From an uncultured Collinsella sp. (GTDB taxonomy: Bacteria; Actinomycetota; Coriobacteriia; Coriobacteriales; Coriobacteriaceae): a DNA stretch of 36,531 bases. The stretch covers positions 1 to 36,531 of the forward strand of contig UQUD01000008.1 in assembly GCA_900544225.1 (NCBI GenBank), given 5' to 3'. The notes below the pieces were generated by a model that worked only from the letters and a program-made list of their open reading frames with translations, was not told the DNA's origin and made no database searches. How positions within the stretch are numbered: the first letter of the stretch is position 1; the number at the start of each line of letters is the position of its first letter. The translations under genes and the position numbers were made by a program. Of this stretch, positions 15,792-23,655 are shown in pieces.

Positions 15792-15834
15792 AGGGCCGCG
15801 ACGCCATATAGGTGTCGCGGCCCTGTTTGCGTTT
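15792..15834 (+). terminator. Terminator of the transketolase-IIA unit
   Basis: A 14-bp stem with one G-U pair (15792-15805 with 15811-15824) is followed by GTTTGCGTTT. Confidence 0.8.
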
Positions 15835-15844
15835 CCCAAGATAA

Positions 15845-15881
15845 AACCTGCCAAAATAAACCTGTCCCTTTTTGGCAGGTT
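15845..15881 (+). repeat. Hairpin repeat copy R1 (CCTGTCCC family)
   Basis: Perfect 12-bp arms AACCTGCCAAAA (15845-15856) and TTTTGGCAGGTT (15870-15881) enclose a 13-nt loop containing CCTGTCCC. The upstream flank TTTCCCAAGATAA is shared with the other full copies. Confidence 0.85.
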
Positions 15882-16319
15882 AATCGGGGACTATTTCACC
15901 GCAACTTAGGGCACGGTTAGGAAGTGTGCACCTTAAAGAGTGGAGCCCATGATTAGAGAGGTCGCACTCGTCTCTCTAAATGTCTCTCTAAAGAGAAGGT
16001 TGGTTAGAGAGATAGCATTAGGCAATCTAGCAGCGAATTCGATACATCTCTCTAAATGTCTCTCTAAAACAAGGCGTTTATCTCTTTAAAGTTAGAGAGA
16101 TAAATCTATTGTTTTAGAGAGACGGAATGCCAAAAATCGTCCGTCAGCTACCATCTGCCAAAAATGGCGGATAAAGGGCTCATCGAAGTAATGGGTTCAT
16201 CGACGAGTCGTAACCGCCGATATCGGAAGAAGTAGATGCAGCCGGGTCGCCTCTCTAGTGCCTCTCGAAGTTAGATGGGTGCTAGAGGAGCGACTGCCTC
16301 GCGATATTTCCCCAGATAA
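15882..16319. other. Gene-free region with an array of TTAGAGAGA/TCTCTCTAA sites
   Basis: No plausible gene lies here. Between 15953 and 16122 the 9-mer TTAGAGAGA or its complement occurs seven times exactly (15971, 15983, 16004, 16047, 16059, 16092, 16114) and twice with one change (15953, 16081). Two sites form a 22-bp unit with 12-bp period that is repeated exactly at 15971-15992 and 16047-16068. Opposed sites could pair as hairpins, such as 16004 with 16047. Downstream are a hairpin ATCTGCCA/TGGCGGAT (about 16153-16172), a palindrome CCGATATCGG (about 16216-16225) and a CTCTAG/CTAGAG pair (about 16251-16289). It looks like an operator array or a structured RNA region. Function unknown. 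Confidence 0.75.
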
Positions 16320-16356
16320 AACCTGCCAAAATAAACCTGTCCCTTTTTGGCATGTC
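16320..16356 (+). repeat. Hairpin repeat copy R2 (CCTGTCCC family), 3' arm diverged
   Basis: The 5' arm and loop are identical to R1. The 3' arm reads TTTTGGCATGTC, so the outer pairs are lost. It has the same orientation as R1, and the flank TTTCCCCAGATAA is shared. Confidence 0.8.
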
Positions 16357-16428
16357 AGTTAATGCAGTCCAGGTTGAGCATATGCGAGCGAGTAGGCTCC
16401 GGGTGCGGTAAGGTGACGTGAAACAAGC

Positions 16429-16453
16429 GGGCGCTGACCTTTTGGTCGCGCCC
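16429..16453 (-). terminator. Hairpin, likely terminator of larE
   Basis: GGGCGCTGACC and GGTCGCGCCC pair, with one bulged base, around TTTT. Reading on the minus strand the stem is followed by GCTTGTTTC, moderately T-rich, about 80 nt past the larE stop. Confidence 0.45.
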
Positions 16454-16506
16454 GTGAAGTTGAACGTCAGATTGCCGCGCCCGGGGCCTGCGCAGCGCCG
16501 AGCAGT

Positions 16507-16529
16507 TACGCCGTTTGTAAAACGGCGTA
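16507..16529. other. Perfect 10-bp hairpin directly after larE
   Basis: TACGCCGTTT and AAACGGCGTA pair with a 3-nt loop just past the minus-strand stop at 16532. No T-run follows on the minus strand. Confidence 0.5.
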
Positions 16530-16531
16530 GC

Positions 16532-17410
16532 CTAAAGATTCATGGCACCGTGAATGTAGGGGGTGACCTCGGGGGAGATATGGTCGCAGCCCAGCTCGCG
16601 TAGCGCGGACTCGATAACGGCGGGCAGCGGGGTCTTGCCCTTGTCGTCGACGGCGGCACCGCCGAGGGCGGCAATCTTGGCGACATCTGCGGGAGCGGCT
16701 TCGATATGCATGCAGCCGCCGATCAAGCGCGCGCGTACCTGAGCCAAGTCAAGATCGTGCAGGTAATCCTCGCAGGCGCGGATTAAATCGACCTTCTCGC
16801 GCGTAAGCTTCTCGCCCGTGGGAACGCGCGTGGCAAGACAGGCTCCCGCCGGCAGGTTCCAAACGGGGTAGCCCCATGCACGCAGCAGCTCGCGCTCTTC
16901 GTCCTTGGTAAAGCCGACCTCCATAAGAGGGGAGCGTACGCCGAGCTCTTCTGCCGCACGCATGCCGGGGCGGTAGTCACCGCGATCGCTTGCATTGCTG
17001 CCATCGATGACAGTGGGAAAACCGAGCGACTTGGCGTGGTTGACGATGGCGGTAAAGCCGGCGTGCTTGCAGTGGTAGCAGCGATTGGCATCGTTGCAGG
17101 CTACTTGGGGGAGCTGCAGCTGATCCACCGAAAGATTGAGCACGGGGAGCTTAAAATGCGGCCCCTCATTGGCTTGTCCATCAACGGACCGCTCAAACGA
17201 AGCCTGTTCGGGCGTACCGATGAGCGGCGTGGTGAGATGGACGAGGAGGGTATTGGTGGGCATGATGCGGGCGCAGACCGCGGCCAAAAAGCTGCTGTCG
17301 ACACCACCGGAAAAGCCGATGGCGACGCGTCCGTATGCCAAAAGCAGCTGCTCGAGTGCTGCGAGTTTGTCCTGAAGCTCCTCTGCGGGTGCGGTGGTGT
17401 CTGAAAGCAT
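16532..17410 (-). CDS. larE: LarE-type ATP-dependent sulfur transferase
   Basis: The 292-aa PP-loop enzyme has SGGVDSS at 34-40 for AMP activation. LarE delivers sulfur to the pyridinium dithiocarboxylate mononucleotide precursor of the nickel-pincer cofactor of lactate racemase. Cysteines sit at 111 and 114 (NRCYHCK) and 191 (GACLATR). A CxxC plus a distant Cys fits the iron-sulfur-cluster class of LarE rather than the single sacrificial-Cys class (family knowledge, from memory). No larA, larB or larC is visible here, so the target could also be another cofactor. It is transcribed alone from a promoter at 17445-17472. Confidence 0.82.
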   Translation of the reverse strand: MLSDTTAPAEELQDKLAALEQLLLAYGRVAIGFSGGVDSSFLAAVCARIMPTNTLLVHLTTPLIGTPEQASFERSVDGQANEGPHFKLPVLNLSVDQLQLPQVACNDANRCYHCKHAGFTAIVNHAKSLGFPTVIDGSNASDRGDYRPGMRAAEELGVRSPLMEVGFTKDEERELLRAWGYPVWNLPAGACLATRVPTGEKLTREKVDLIRACEDYLHDLDLAQVRARLIGGCMHIEAAPADVAKIAALGGAAVDDKGKTPLPAVIESALRELGCDHISPEVTPYIHGAMNL

Positions 17411-17444
17411 GAAAGTTCCTTACAGTTATTAAAGCTCGGATGAA

Positions 17445-17472
17445 ACTATAATCCCACCGAGCTGCTTGTCAT
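17445..17472 (-). promoter_or_regulatory. Promoter of larE
   Basis: Read on the minus strand, ATGACA (17472-17467) and TATAGT (17450-17445) stand 16 bp apart, about 35 bp ahead of the start codon. Confidence 0.5.
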
Positions 17473-17578
17473 AAGACTTCCAGCTATGTAACGAAAGTGC
17501 AATATGCTATATACGTTATATACAAGCTTGTAAAGTGCGGTAGAGTGGCAGTAATGCAATCCGGCGAGGGGGACCGAT

Positions 17579-18229
17579 ATGATCAAGGCTGTTATTTTTG
17601 ACATGGATGGAACGCTGGTTGATACCGAGCGTTTGGGGATTAAGGCCTGGAAGGCAGGCGCCGCTGAGCTGGGGCTCGCGATTGATGATGCGCTGATCCA
17701 TCAGTTTATCGGCCGCACGCTGCCCGATGTTATGGATATCCTCGATAAGCATTATGGCAGCCACGAAACCACCGAGGCGATCTATCGTCGCCACAAGGAG
17801 ATTCGCGACGAGATGGTCAAGACCGAACTGGAGCTTAAGGCCGGCGCCGCCGAGTGCCTAGACGAGTTGCTAGCTGCGGGCTATCACGTGGGCCTAGCGA
17901 CGTCGTCGCGCCTCGTTACGGCCGAGCGCAACCTTAAGATGGTCGGTCTTTTTGACAAGTTTGAAACGGTAACGTGTGGCGAGGACGTCGTGCACGGCAA
18001 GCCCGACCCCGAGATGTATCTGCTCGCCTGCGAGCGTGCGGGCTTTGCCCCCGAGGAGTGCGCCGTGGTCGAGGATTCGCGCAATGGTTGCGTCTCGGGC
18101 ATCACGGCCGGCTGCCACGTCTTTGCCGTCCCCGATATTGTGCCGCTGCCGCAGGACGTGGTGGATGGCTGCGAGGCCGTGCTCGATACGTTGTTCGACC
18201 TGGCGGCGGCAATCAAGACTGTGCGCTAG
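17579..18229 (+). CDS. HAD-superfamily phosphatase/beta-phosphoglucomutase-like
   Basis: The 216-aa subfamily IA hydrolase has motif I DMDGTLVDT (nucleophile Asp8, acid/base Asp10), a helical cap at about residues 17-85, motif II ATSS near 104, the Lys of motif III in GKPDPEMYL, and motif IV VVEDSRNG. These suit a sugar-phosphate phosphatase or phosphoglucomutase; which one cannot be told. GAGGGGG precedes the ATG. An inverted repeat ATATA-CGT-TATAT lies upstream near 17510-17522. It is divergent from larE and convergent with the LacI gene. Confidence 0.85.
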   Translation: MIKAVIFDMDGTLVDTERLGIKAWKAGAAELGLAIDDALIHQFIGRTLPDVMDILDKHYGSHETTEAIYRRHKEIRDEMVKTELELKAGAAECLDELLAAGYHVGLATSSRLVTAERNLKMVGLFDKFETVTCGEDVVHGKPDPEMYLLACERAGFAPEECAVVEDSRNGCVSGITAGCHVFAVPDIVPLPQDVVDGCEAVLDTLFDLAAAIKTVR

Positions 18230-18268
18230 AAAATTGCGGCGTTGAAACGAGCGATTGCTCACGTTTGC

Positions 18269-18316
18269 GCTTAAGCAAAAGGGGTCCGGCAATGGTCGGG
18301 CCCCTTTTGCTTAAGC
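18269..18316. terminator. Bidirectional terminator between the HAD and LacI genes
   Basis: A 19-bp stem (18269-18287 with 18298-18316) contains AAAAGGGG/CCCCTTTT and ends in GCTTAAGC on both sides. Its position between converging genes suits termination both ways. Confidence 0.8.
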
Positions 18317-18342
18317 GGCGACTTAGCATACTCGCGGGCGTG

Positions 18343-19452
18343 CTATAGATACGCACCGAGGTTGATGGCCGTGGCGTCGGTCTGGCTGCTTGCCTGGGTG
18401 CTGGCGCGTTCCAGTAGGAACGGACGTACCAGTTCTTGGCGGTTGATATCCTCGGCGGCGACTGCGGTGACGGTACGCGCTGCGGAGCCGACACGGATAT
18501 GCTTGATCTTTGCCGGGGCCTTGTTCTCGATTTGCTCCATCAGCAGTTGGACACCCTTGCGGCCAATCTCGTAGCCCGGGGGCGCTACCGTAGTGAGCGG
18601 GACCGATCCGCTCCAAGCGAGCGGGTTGCCATCGCAGCCTGCTACGCGTACTTGCCCGGGGACAGAGATGCCCTTGTCGACCAGTGCCGAAACGACGCCC
18701 GAGGCCAACACATCGGTCAGGCCGACGACAAAATCGGGACGTTCGTCCGCGGGGCGCTCGGCGATTTGGGCACCGATGCCGTAGCCGTCGGCAGCGGTAT
18801 TCCATTCGCCGGCGTCGATGACTTCGATCTTGATATCGGGGTGCAGGGCGAGCGCCTTATGAATGCCAAGGACGCGCAGGGTGAGTTGCATAAATGCTGC
18901 TCGGCCGACGACGACAATATGGTGCGCGCCGCGGGCGATGGCAAGTTCGGCAATGATGCGACCCTGGGCCTCATTGTCGGCCGCTACGTAGTAGCCGGGC
19001 TCGGAGCAATGGATGTCCAGATGGACGATCGGCGCGGGCGTCTTGGTCATGGCGGGGTGCCAGTCGGGGGATGCCATGGGCTGAACCATGACGCCGGACA
19101 TCTGGGTGCCCATAAAGTAGCGCAGGTAATGATCCTCGAGAATATCGTCGTTATCGGCGTTGGCGATGAGCAAGTCGTAGCCGTGCTTGCGGGCCTCGTT
19201 GTGGGCGCCGCTGGCGATTTGGAGCGAAAAGCCGTGATCGAGACGGGGGAGCACCAGGCCAAAGGACTTGGTGGCGCCGCCCGCGAGCTGACGAGCGCTT
19301 TGGTTGGGCAGGTAGCCAAGGCGATTGATGGTCTCGTTGATGAGCTTGAGGGTCTCGGGGCGCAGCTTTTCGGGGTGGTTGAGCGCGTTGGAAACCGTGC
19401 CCAGCGAAACCCCGGCCTCGCGCGCGACGTCGCTGATTTTTACCTTTGCCAT
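18343..19452 (-). CDS. LacI-family transcriptional regulator
   Basis: The 369-aa repressor starts MAKVKISDVAREAGVSLGTVSNALNHPEKL, a classic LacI helix-turn-helix and hinge (residues 1-60, with the QSARQLA hinge helix). A periplasmic-binding-like sugar-binding domain follows to about residue 340. I chose the ATG at 19452 because of the family start and AAAGGGG ahead of it; the frame stays open far upstream over glmS, but that is not coding. Its C-terminal tail after about 340 is longer than usual. A -10-like TACAAT lies on the minus strand at 19493-19488, and hairpin repeat R3 abuts the -35 area. Target genes are unknown. Confidence 0.9.
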   Translation of the reverse strand: MAKVKISDVAREAGVSLGTVSNALNHPEKLRPETLKLINETINRLGYLPNQSARQLAGGATKSFGLVLPRLDHGFSLQIASGAHNEARKHGYDLLIANADNDDILEDHYLRYFMGTQMSGVMVQPMASPDWHPAMTKTPAPIVHLDIHCSEPGYYVAADNEAQGRIIAELAIARGAHHIVVVGRAAFMQLTLRVLGIHKALALHPDIKIEVIDAGEWNTAADGYGIGAQIAERPADERPDFVVGLTDVLASGVVSALVDKGISVPGQVRVAGCDGNPLAWSGSVPLTTVAPPGYEIGRKGVQLLMEQIENKAPAKIKHIRVGSAARTVTAVAAEDINRQELVRPFLLERASTQASSQTDATAINLGAYL

Positions 19453-19501
19453 AGCGGCCCCTTTGATGCGTTTCAAGTACAAGCCAGATTGTAGCATCCC
19501 A

Positions 19502-19538
19502 AACCTTCCAAAAAGGGACAGGTTTATTTTGGCAGGTT
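19502..19538 (-). repeat. Hairpin repeat copy R3 (CCTGTCCC family)
   Basis: This is the same element as R1 in reverse orientation, with one change in the left arm (AACCTTCCAAAA). The outer flank TTATCTGGGGAAA matches the R2 flank. It lies between the LacI start and glmS. Confidence 0.8.
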
Positions 19539-19567
19539 TTATCTGGGGAAACGCCGTTGCCAGCGCG

Positions 19568-19602
19568 ACCACCACGAAGGGGACAGGCATCTTTGTGGTG
19601 GT
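19568..19602. repeat. Hairpin repeat R5 with a different stem and the same apical motif
   Basis: Arms ACCACCACGAAG (19568-19579) and CTTTGTGGTGGT (19591-19602) pair with one G-U. The loop contains GGGACAGGCAT. The apex AAGGGGACAGG...CTTT matches the apex of R1-R4 read on the other strand, but the stem is unrelated. Confidence 0.7.
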
Positions 19603-19630
19603 TTGGACCGGCTGGACGTGTGTGCATCGG

Positions 19631-19654
19631 GTGGTATCTAAGTTGAGATACCAC
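19631..19654. promoter_or_regulatory. Perfect inverted repeat upstream of glmS
   Basis: GTGGTATCT (19631-19639) and AGATACCAC (19646-19654) flank AAGTTG. It lies about 110 bp ahead of glmS and upstream of a TACAAT box near 19685, so it is an operator candidate. No glmS ribozyme-like leader is seen. Confidence 0.5.
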
Positions 19655-19764
19655 TTCTGGTATATCAGCTTGTGCTTGCGTGAGTACAATACTCGAACGT
19701 TATACGTCTCAGCGCCCCTTGTGCGTGGACGTCTTGCAGTCACGCGAACGAAGGGATTTATCTT

Positions 19765-21612
19765 ATGTGCGGAATCGTCGGCTACACCGGCTCTGATATT
19801 GCAAAGAACATCCTGGTCACGGGCCTCAAGCGTATGGAGTATCGCGGCTATGACTCCTCGGGCGTCGCGCTCGAGGTGGGCGAGGGCGCCGCGGCGCACC
19901 TCGACGTCATCCGCCGCGTGGGCAAGGTCGCGGGCCTGGAGAGCGAGCTTTCCAACATTGACAGCGACGCTACCTGCGGTATCGGCCATACCCGTTGGGC
20001 CACCCACGGCAAGCCCTCCGTCGTTAACGCTCACCCCCACACCAGCTGCGACGGTCGTATCGCCATCGTCCACAACGGCATCATCGAGAACTTCGCCGAG
20101 CTGCGCGAAGAGCTGGAGGGCCGCGGCCACCACTTTAAGAGCGAGACCGATACCGAGGTCTTCGCGCATCTGATCGAAGAGGCTTATGCCGAGACGCACG
20201 ACCTGATGGCCTCCGTGCGCGAGGCTTGCACCCACGTGGTCGGTGCCTATGGTCTGGCCGCCGTGTGCGCTGACGAGCCCGGCGTGATCGCCGTGGCCCG
20301 CAAGGATTCCCCGATCGTGGTCGGCGTGGGCGAGACCGGCGCCTATGTCGCCTCCGATGTCATCGCGCTCATCGACGCCACCCGCGATGTCGTGGTGCTC
20401 GAGGACGGTCAGTTTGCCAAGCTCACGCCCACAGGCGTCGAGTATACCGACGAGGCCGGCAACGTTATCGAGCCCAAGGTCACCTACATCGACTGGGACC
20501 TGGACATGGCAGAAAAGGGCGGTTATCCCGACTTTATGCTCAAGGAGATTCACGAGCAGCCGCGCGTCGTGCGCGACACGCTGGTTGGTCGTATGACGCC
20601 GGCCGGCGAGCTCGACATCGACGAGCTGGGCCTTTCGCTCGAGGAGCTCAACGACATCGACCGCGTCTACGTGATCGCTTGCGGCACCAGCTATCACGCT
20701 GGCCTCATTGCCAAGAATCTCATTGAGGGCTGGGCTCGCATCCCCACCGAGGTGGAGGCGGCCAGCGAGTTCCGTTATCGCAACCCCATCATTACGCCGA
20801 CGACGCTTGTCGTTGCCGTGTCCCAGTCGGGCGAGACGGCCGATACCCTTGCCGCCATTCGCGATGCGCGCATCAAGGGTGCCAAGGTCTTCGGCATCAC
20901 CAACGTGGTGGGCAGCCCCGTGGCGCGTGAGAGCGACGGCGTCATCTACACCAAGGCCAACAAGGAGATCGCGGTCGCCTCGACCAAGAGCTTCATCGGC
21001 CAGGTCGTGAGCCTTACGCTTTTGGCTCTGCTGCTGGCGCAGGTCAAGTACCGCTTGACCACCAAGCAGGCGCGCATGCTGTTCCGCGAGCTTTCCGATA
21101 CGGCCGAGCAGATCCAGTGGATTTTGGATACCCAAACCGAGACCGTGCATGAGGCCGCCCTGCTGTGCAAGGACGCGCAGTCGGCGCTGTTCGTGGGCCG
21201 TGGCATGGGTGCCGCTATTTCCTACGAGGGCGCGCTCAAGCTCAAAGAGGTCAGCTACCTGCACGCCGAGGCCTACGCCGCCGGTGAGATGAAGCACGGC
21301 CCCATCGCGCTGATCGACCCGGGCTTCCCTGTCATCGCCGTGGCCACCAAGAGTGCCACCTACGACAAGACCGTGTCGAACCTCATGGAGTGCAAGGCGC
21401 GCGGCGCCAAGGTCATCGTCGTTGCCACCGAGGGCGATGAGGAGATCAACAAGATCGCCGACTGCATTATCCGCGTGCCAGCAGTCCGCGACGTGTTCAG
21501 CCCCATCACGGCGAGCGTCCCGCTGCAGCTGCTCGCCCGCGAGGTCGCCATCCTGCGCGGCTGCGACGTCGACCAACCCCGAAACCTGGCGAAAAGCGTC
21601 ACGGTCGAGTAG
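19765..21612 (+). CDS. glmS: Glutamine-fructose-6-phosphate aminotransferase (isomerizing)
   Basis: The 615-aa enzyme makes glucosamine 6-phosphate from fructose 6-phosphate and glutamine, the first step to cell-wall amino sugars. The N-terminal glutaminase starts with the catalytic Cys after Met1 (MCGIVGYTG), with RWATHGKPS and NGIIEN. Two SIS domains follow (about residues 290-430 and 460-600), with CGTSYHAG, SQSGETADT and the C-terminal LAKSVTVE. Length and ends are canonical. It is a single-gene unit closed by the terminator at 21636. Confidence 0.97.
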   Translation: MCGIVGYTGSDIAKNILVTGLKRMEYRGYDSSGVALEVGEGAAAHLDVIRRVGKVAGLESELSNIDSDATCGIGHTRWATHGKPSVVNAHPHTSCDGRIAIVHNGIIENFAELREELEGRGHHFKSETDTEVFAHLIEEAYAETHDLMASVREACTHVVGAYGLAAVCADEPGVIAVARKDSPIVVGVGETGAYVASDVIALIDATRDVVVLEDGQFAKLTPTGVEYTDEAGNVIEPKVTYIDWDLDMAEKGGYPDFMLKEIHEQPRVVRDTLVGRMTPAGELDIDELGLSLEELNDIDRVYVIACGTSYHAGLIAKNLIEGWARIPTEVEAASEFRYRNPIITPTTLVVAVSQSGETADTLAAIRDARIKGAKVFGITNVVGSPVARESDGVIYTKANKEIAVASTKSFIGQVVSLTLLALLLAQVKYRLTTKQARMLFRELSDTAEQIQWILDTQTETVHEAALLCKDAQSALFVGRGMGAAISYEGALKLKEVSYLHAEAYAAGEMKHGPIALIDPGFPVIAVATKSATYDKTVSNLMECKARGAKVIVVATEGDEEINKIADCIIRVPAVRDVFSPITASVPLQLLAREVAILRGCDVDQPRNLAKSVTVE

Positions 21613-21635
21613 TTGGTTCCGCCGTTCTAGCGACT

Positions 21636-21675
21636 AAGGCCCGGCTCCGCATCAAGACGGAGCCGGGCCTTGTTG
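21636..21675 (+). terminator. Terminator of glmS
   Basis: A perfect 14-bp stem (21636-21649 with 21658-21671) and an 8-nt loop are followed by GTTG. Confidence 0.75.
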
Positions 21676-21690
21676 CATTTGCTCGGATAA

Positions 21691-21727
21691 AACCTGCCAA
21701 AATAAACCTGTCCCTTTTTGGCAGGTT
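21691..21727 (+). repeat. Hairpin repeat copy R4 (CCTGTCCC family)
   Basis: Perfect 12-bp arms (21691-21702 and 21716-21727), with arms and loop identical to R1. Its last two bases form part of the stop codon of the GntR gene on the other strand, so the repeat ends exactly at that gene and may serve as its terminator. Confidence 0.85.
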
Positions 21728-22457
21728 AGCGGAGCTTGCTGGTCTCGAAGTACTCGGGGAACTGGTCCAGAACCTCGGTTTGATTGCGGAACATCATGTG
21801 CAGGTGCTTGCTGACCAAAAAGCTCGCTTCGATGGGGTCGCGACCGGCGATAGCGCGGCGAATCTGCTTGTGCTCGTTCACGATGTCCTGATTGTCGAGA
21901 ACCTGCGTGGCGGCGCGCAGCCAGCGGAAGCGCTCCAGGTCGGCATTGGTCTCTTCGAGCCACGACCACACGGTGCTGCGACATGCGATGCTAAAAATCA
22001 TGTGATGCATGAGGTTGTCGCTCAAAAAGAAGCCGATGCGATCCTCATCGGCCATGGCCTTTTCCTGCAGCGCGATGGCTCGGTCGAGCTGCTCGATGCC
22101 TGCCGAGGTGGCGCGCGCACAGCACTCCACGATCACCTGCTTTTCCAGATGCTCGCGGATATAACAGGCACTCTCGGCAAGGGTGAGGTTGATGGGCGAA
22201 ACATAGGTGCCGCTTTGGGGTACGGTGCGCACCAGGCCCTCTTGCGCCAAGCGAACCAAAGCCTCGCGCACGGGCGTGCGACCCATGTCCAGGTCATCGC
22301 AAAGCTGCTTGACGCCCAGCTTTTCGCCGGGCTTGTAGTCCAGGTAGACGATTTTGCGTCGAATGGTGTGGTAGGACTGGTCCTGTAGGCTCGTTTCCTG
22401 CTCGCCGACGTGCATCGATTCTTCCATAGCGCCTCGCAACTGTTCTATCAAACTCAT
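21726..22457 (-). CDS. GntR-family regulator with FCD domain (FadR subfamily)
   Basis: The 243-aa protein has an N-terminal winged helix (about residues 28-95, with YHTIRRKIVYLDYKPGEKL and GRTPVREALVRLAQEGL). An all-helical FCD ligand domain follows (about 105-230) with candidate metal-binding histidines in MHHMIFSIA and SKHLHMMF. FadR-type proteins answer to organic acids or sugar acids. The ATG at 22457 has no clear binding site; the ATG at 22427 (233 aa) follows GAGG and may be the true start. It is divergent from the YeiH-type exporter gene, a common layout for regulator and target. Confidence 0.88.
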   Translation of the reverse strand: MSLIEQLRGAMEESMHVGEQETSLQDQSYHTIRRKIVYLDYKPGEKLGVKQLCDDLDMGRTPVREALVRLAQEGLVRTVPQSGTYVSPINLTLAESACYIREHLEKQVIVECCARATSAGIEQLDRAIALQEKAMADEDRIGFFLSDNLMHHMIFSIACRSTVWSWLEETNADLERFRWLRAATQVLDNQDIVNEHKQIRRAIAGRDPIEASFLVSKHLHMMFRNQTEVLDQFPEYFETSKLR

Positions 22458-22620
22458 ATGTCAGTTGTTAATTATGCCGCGAATCAGCTCTCCGCGGTGG
22501 GTAATTCGGCTGTCGCCCGAGAACTATTGCGGCATCTTAGCCTGTGTTTGCGCAAGGCTGCGCTCAATGTTGCCGTATCATAAGCCGTCGCAAACGTGAA
22601 ATAGAAAGAAGGAGTCCCAT

Positions 22621-23655
22621 ATGCAACTGGCAAATATCGTACGCGAGCGCTGGAAAGGCGTCTTGTTCTGCCTGATCATCGCCATTCCCGCGACGTTGCT
22701 CGGCAAACAAATTGAAGTGGTAGGCGGTCCGGTATTTGCCATCCTCTTTGGCATGGTCCTGGCGCTCGTCTTTCCCGGGAAGCGTCGCGAACAGCTCGCC
22801 GCCGGCGTCACCTATACGTCCAAAAAAGTCTTGCAGTACGCGGTTATTCTGCTTGGCTTTGGCATGAACCTCTCCCAGATTCTGTCCAAGGGCGCCCAGT
22901 CGCTGCCGATTATCGTGGCGACAATCTCGACCTCGCTTGTCATCGCCTTTGTGCTCTGCCGCGTCATGAACGTGCCGGGCAAGATCGCGACGCTTGTGGG
23001 TGTGGGTTCGTCGATTTGCGGCGGTTCTGCCATCGCCGCGACCGCACCCGTCATCGATGCCGACGATCGCGAGATTGCCCAGGCCATTTCGGTCATCTTC
23101 CTGTTTAACGTTATCGCGGCGCTCGTGTTTCCGACGCTCGGCGGCATGCTCGGGCTGACCAACGAGGGCTTTGGCCTGTTTGCCGGCACCGCCATCAACG
23201 ACACCTCGTCCGTAACGGCTGCGGCGAGTGCCTGGGACAGCATGCATCCCGGCGCCAATGTGCTCGAGAGCGCCACGGTGGTCAAGCTCACCAGGACGCT
23301 GGCCATTATCCCCATCACGTTGGTCCTCGCATGCTGGCAGATGCATCTGGCGCGCAAAGCCGGCGGCGACGCCAAAAGCACGTTCTCGCTTAAACGTGCG
23401 TTTCCCATGTTTGTGCTGTTCTTTGTGCTGGCGAGCGTGATCACCACGGTGCTTCAGCTTCCTGCATCCATCACGGCGCCCATCAAGGAGCTGTCGAAGT
23501 TCTTTATTGTGATGGCCATGGCGGCTATTGGCTTTAATACCGATATCGTCGAGCTGGTCAAAAAGGGCGGCAAGCCCATCGCGCTGGGCTTTTGCTGCTG
23601 GATTGGCATTGCGTGCATGAGTTTGGGAATGCAACACGTACTGGGAATCTGGTAG
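22621..23655 (+). CDS. YeiH-family putative sulfate/sulfonate exporter
   Basis: The 344-aa membrane protein has about ten hydrophobic segments and family-typical stretches such as LLGFGMNLSQIL, GVGSSICGGSAIAATAPVI (about 135-153) and TAINDTSSVTAAAS (about 195-208), ending in KFFIVMAMAAIGFNTD. The family is called putative sulfate exporter on limited evidence, and some members are linked to taurine or cysteate breakdown. The start follows AGAAGGAG. The divergent FCD-GntR gene next to it may control it. Substrate unproven. Confidence 0.85.
   Translation: MQLANIVRERWKGVLFCLIIAIPATLLGKQIEVVGGPVFAILFGMVLALVFPGKRREQLAAGVTYTSKKVLQYAVILLGFGMNLSQILSKGAQSLPIIVATISTSLVIAFVLCRVMNVPGKIATLVGVGSSICGGSAIAATAPVIDADDREIAQAISVIFLFNVIAALVFPTLGGMLGLTNEGFGLFAGTAINDTSSVTAAASAWDSMHPGANVLESATVVKLTRTLAIIPITLVLACWQMHLARKAGGDAKSTFSLKRAFPMFVLFFVLASVITTVLQLPASITAPIKELSKFFIVMAMAAIGFNTDIVELVKKGGKPIALGFCCWIGIACMSLGMQHVLGIW

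Noticed and set aside
15953..16122. CRISPR-like array
   Set aside because: The repeated unit is only 9 bp (22 bp for the double site), occurs in both orientations and lacks evenly sized spacers. No cas gene is near.
16418..16603. A 61-codon plus-strand frame at the end of larE
   Set aside because: It overlaps larE antisense and spans two hairpins, has no binding site and no recognisable sequence.
19603..19764. glmS ribozyme or riboswitch upstream of glmS
   Set aside because: The leader between the TACAAT box and the ATG is too short, about 75 nt, and shows none of the ribozyme's conserved core that I can recognise.
19453..21576. Very long minus-strand open frame continuous with the LacI gene and lying over glmS
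   Set aside because: It is the antisense of a canonical glmS and shows no domain. LacI has a clear start at 19452.
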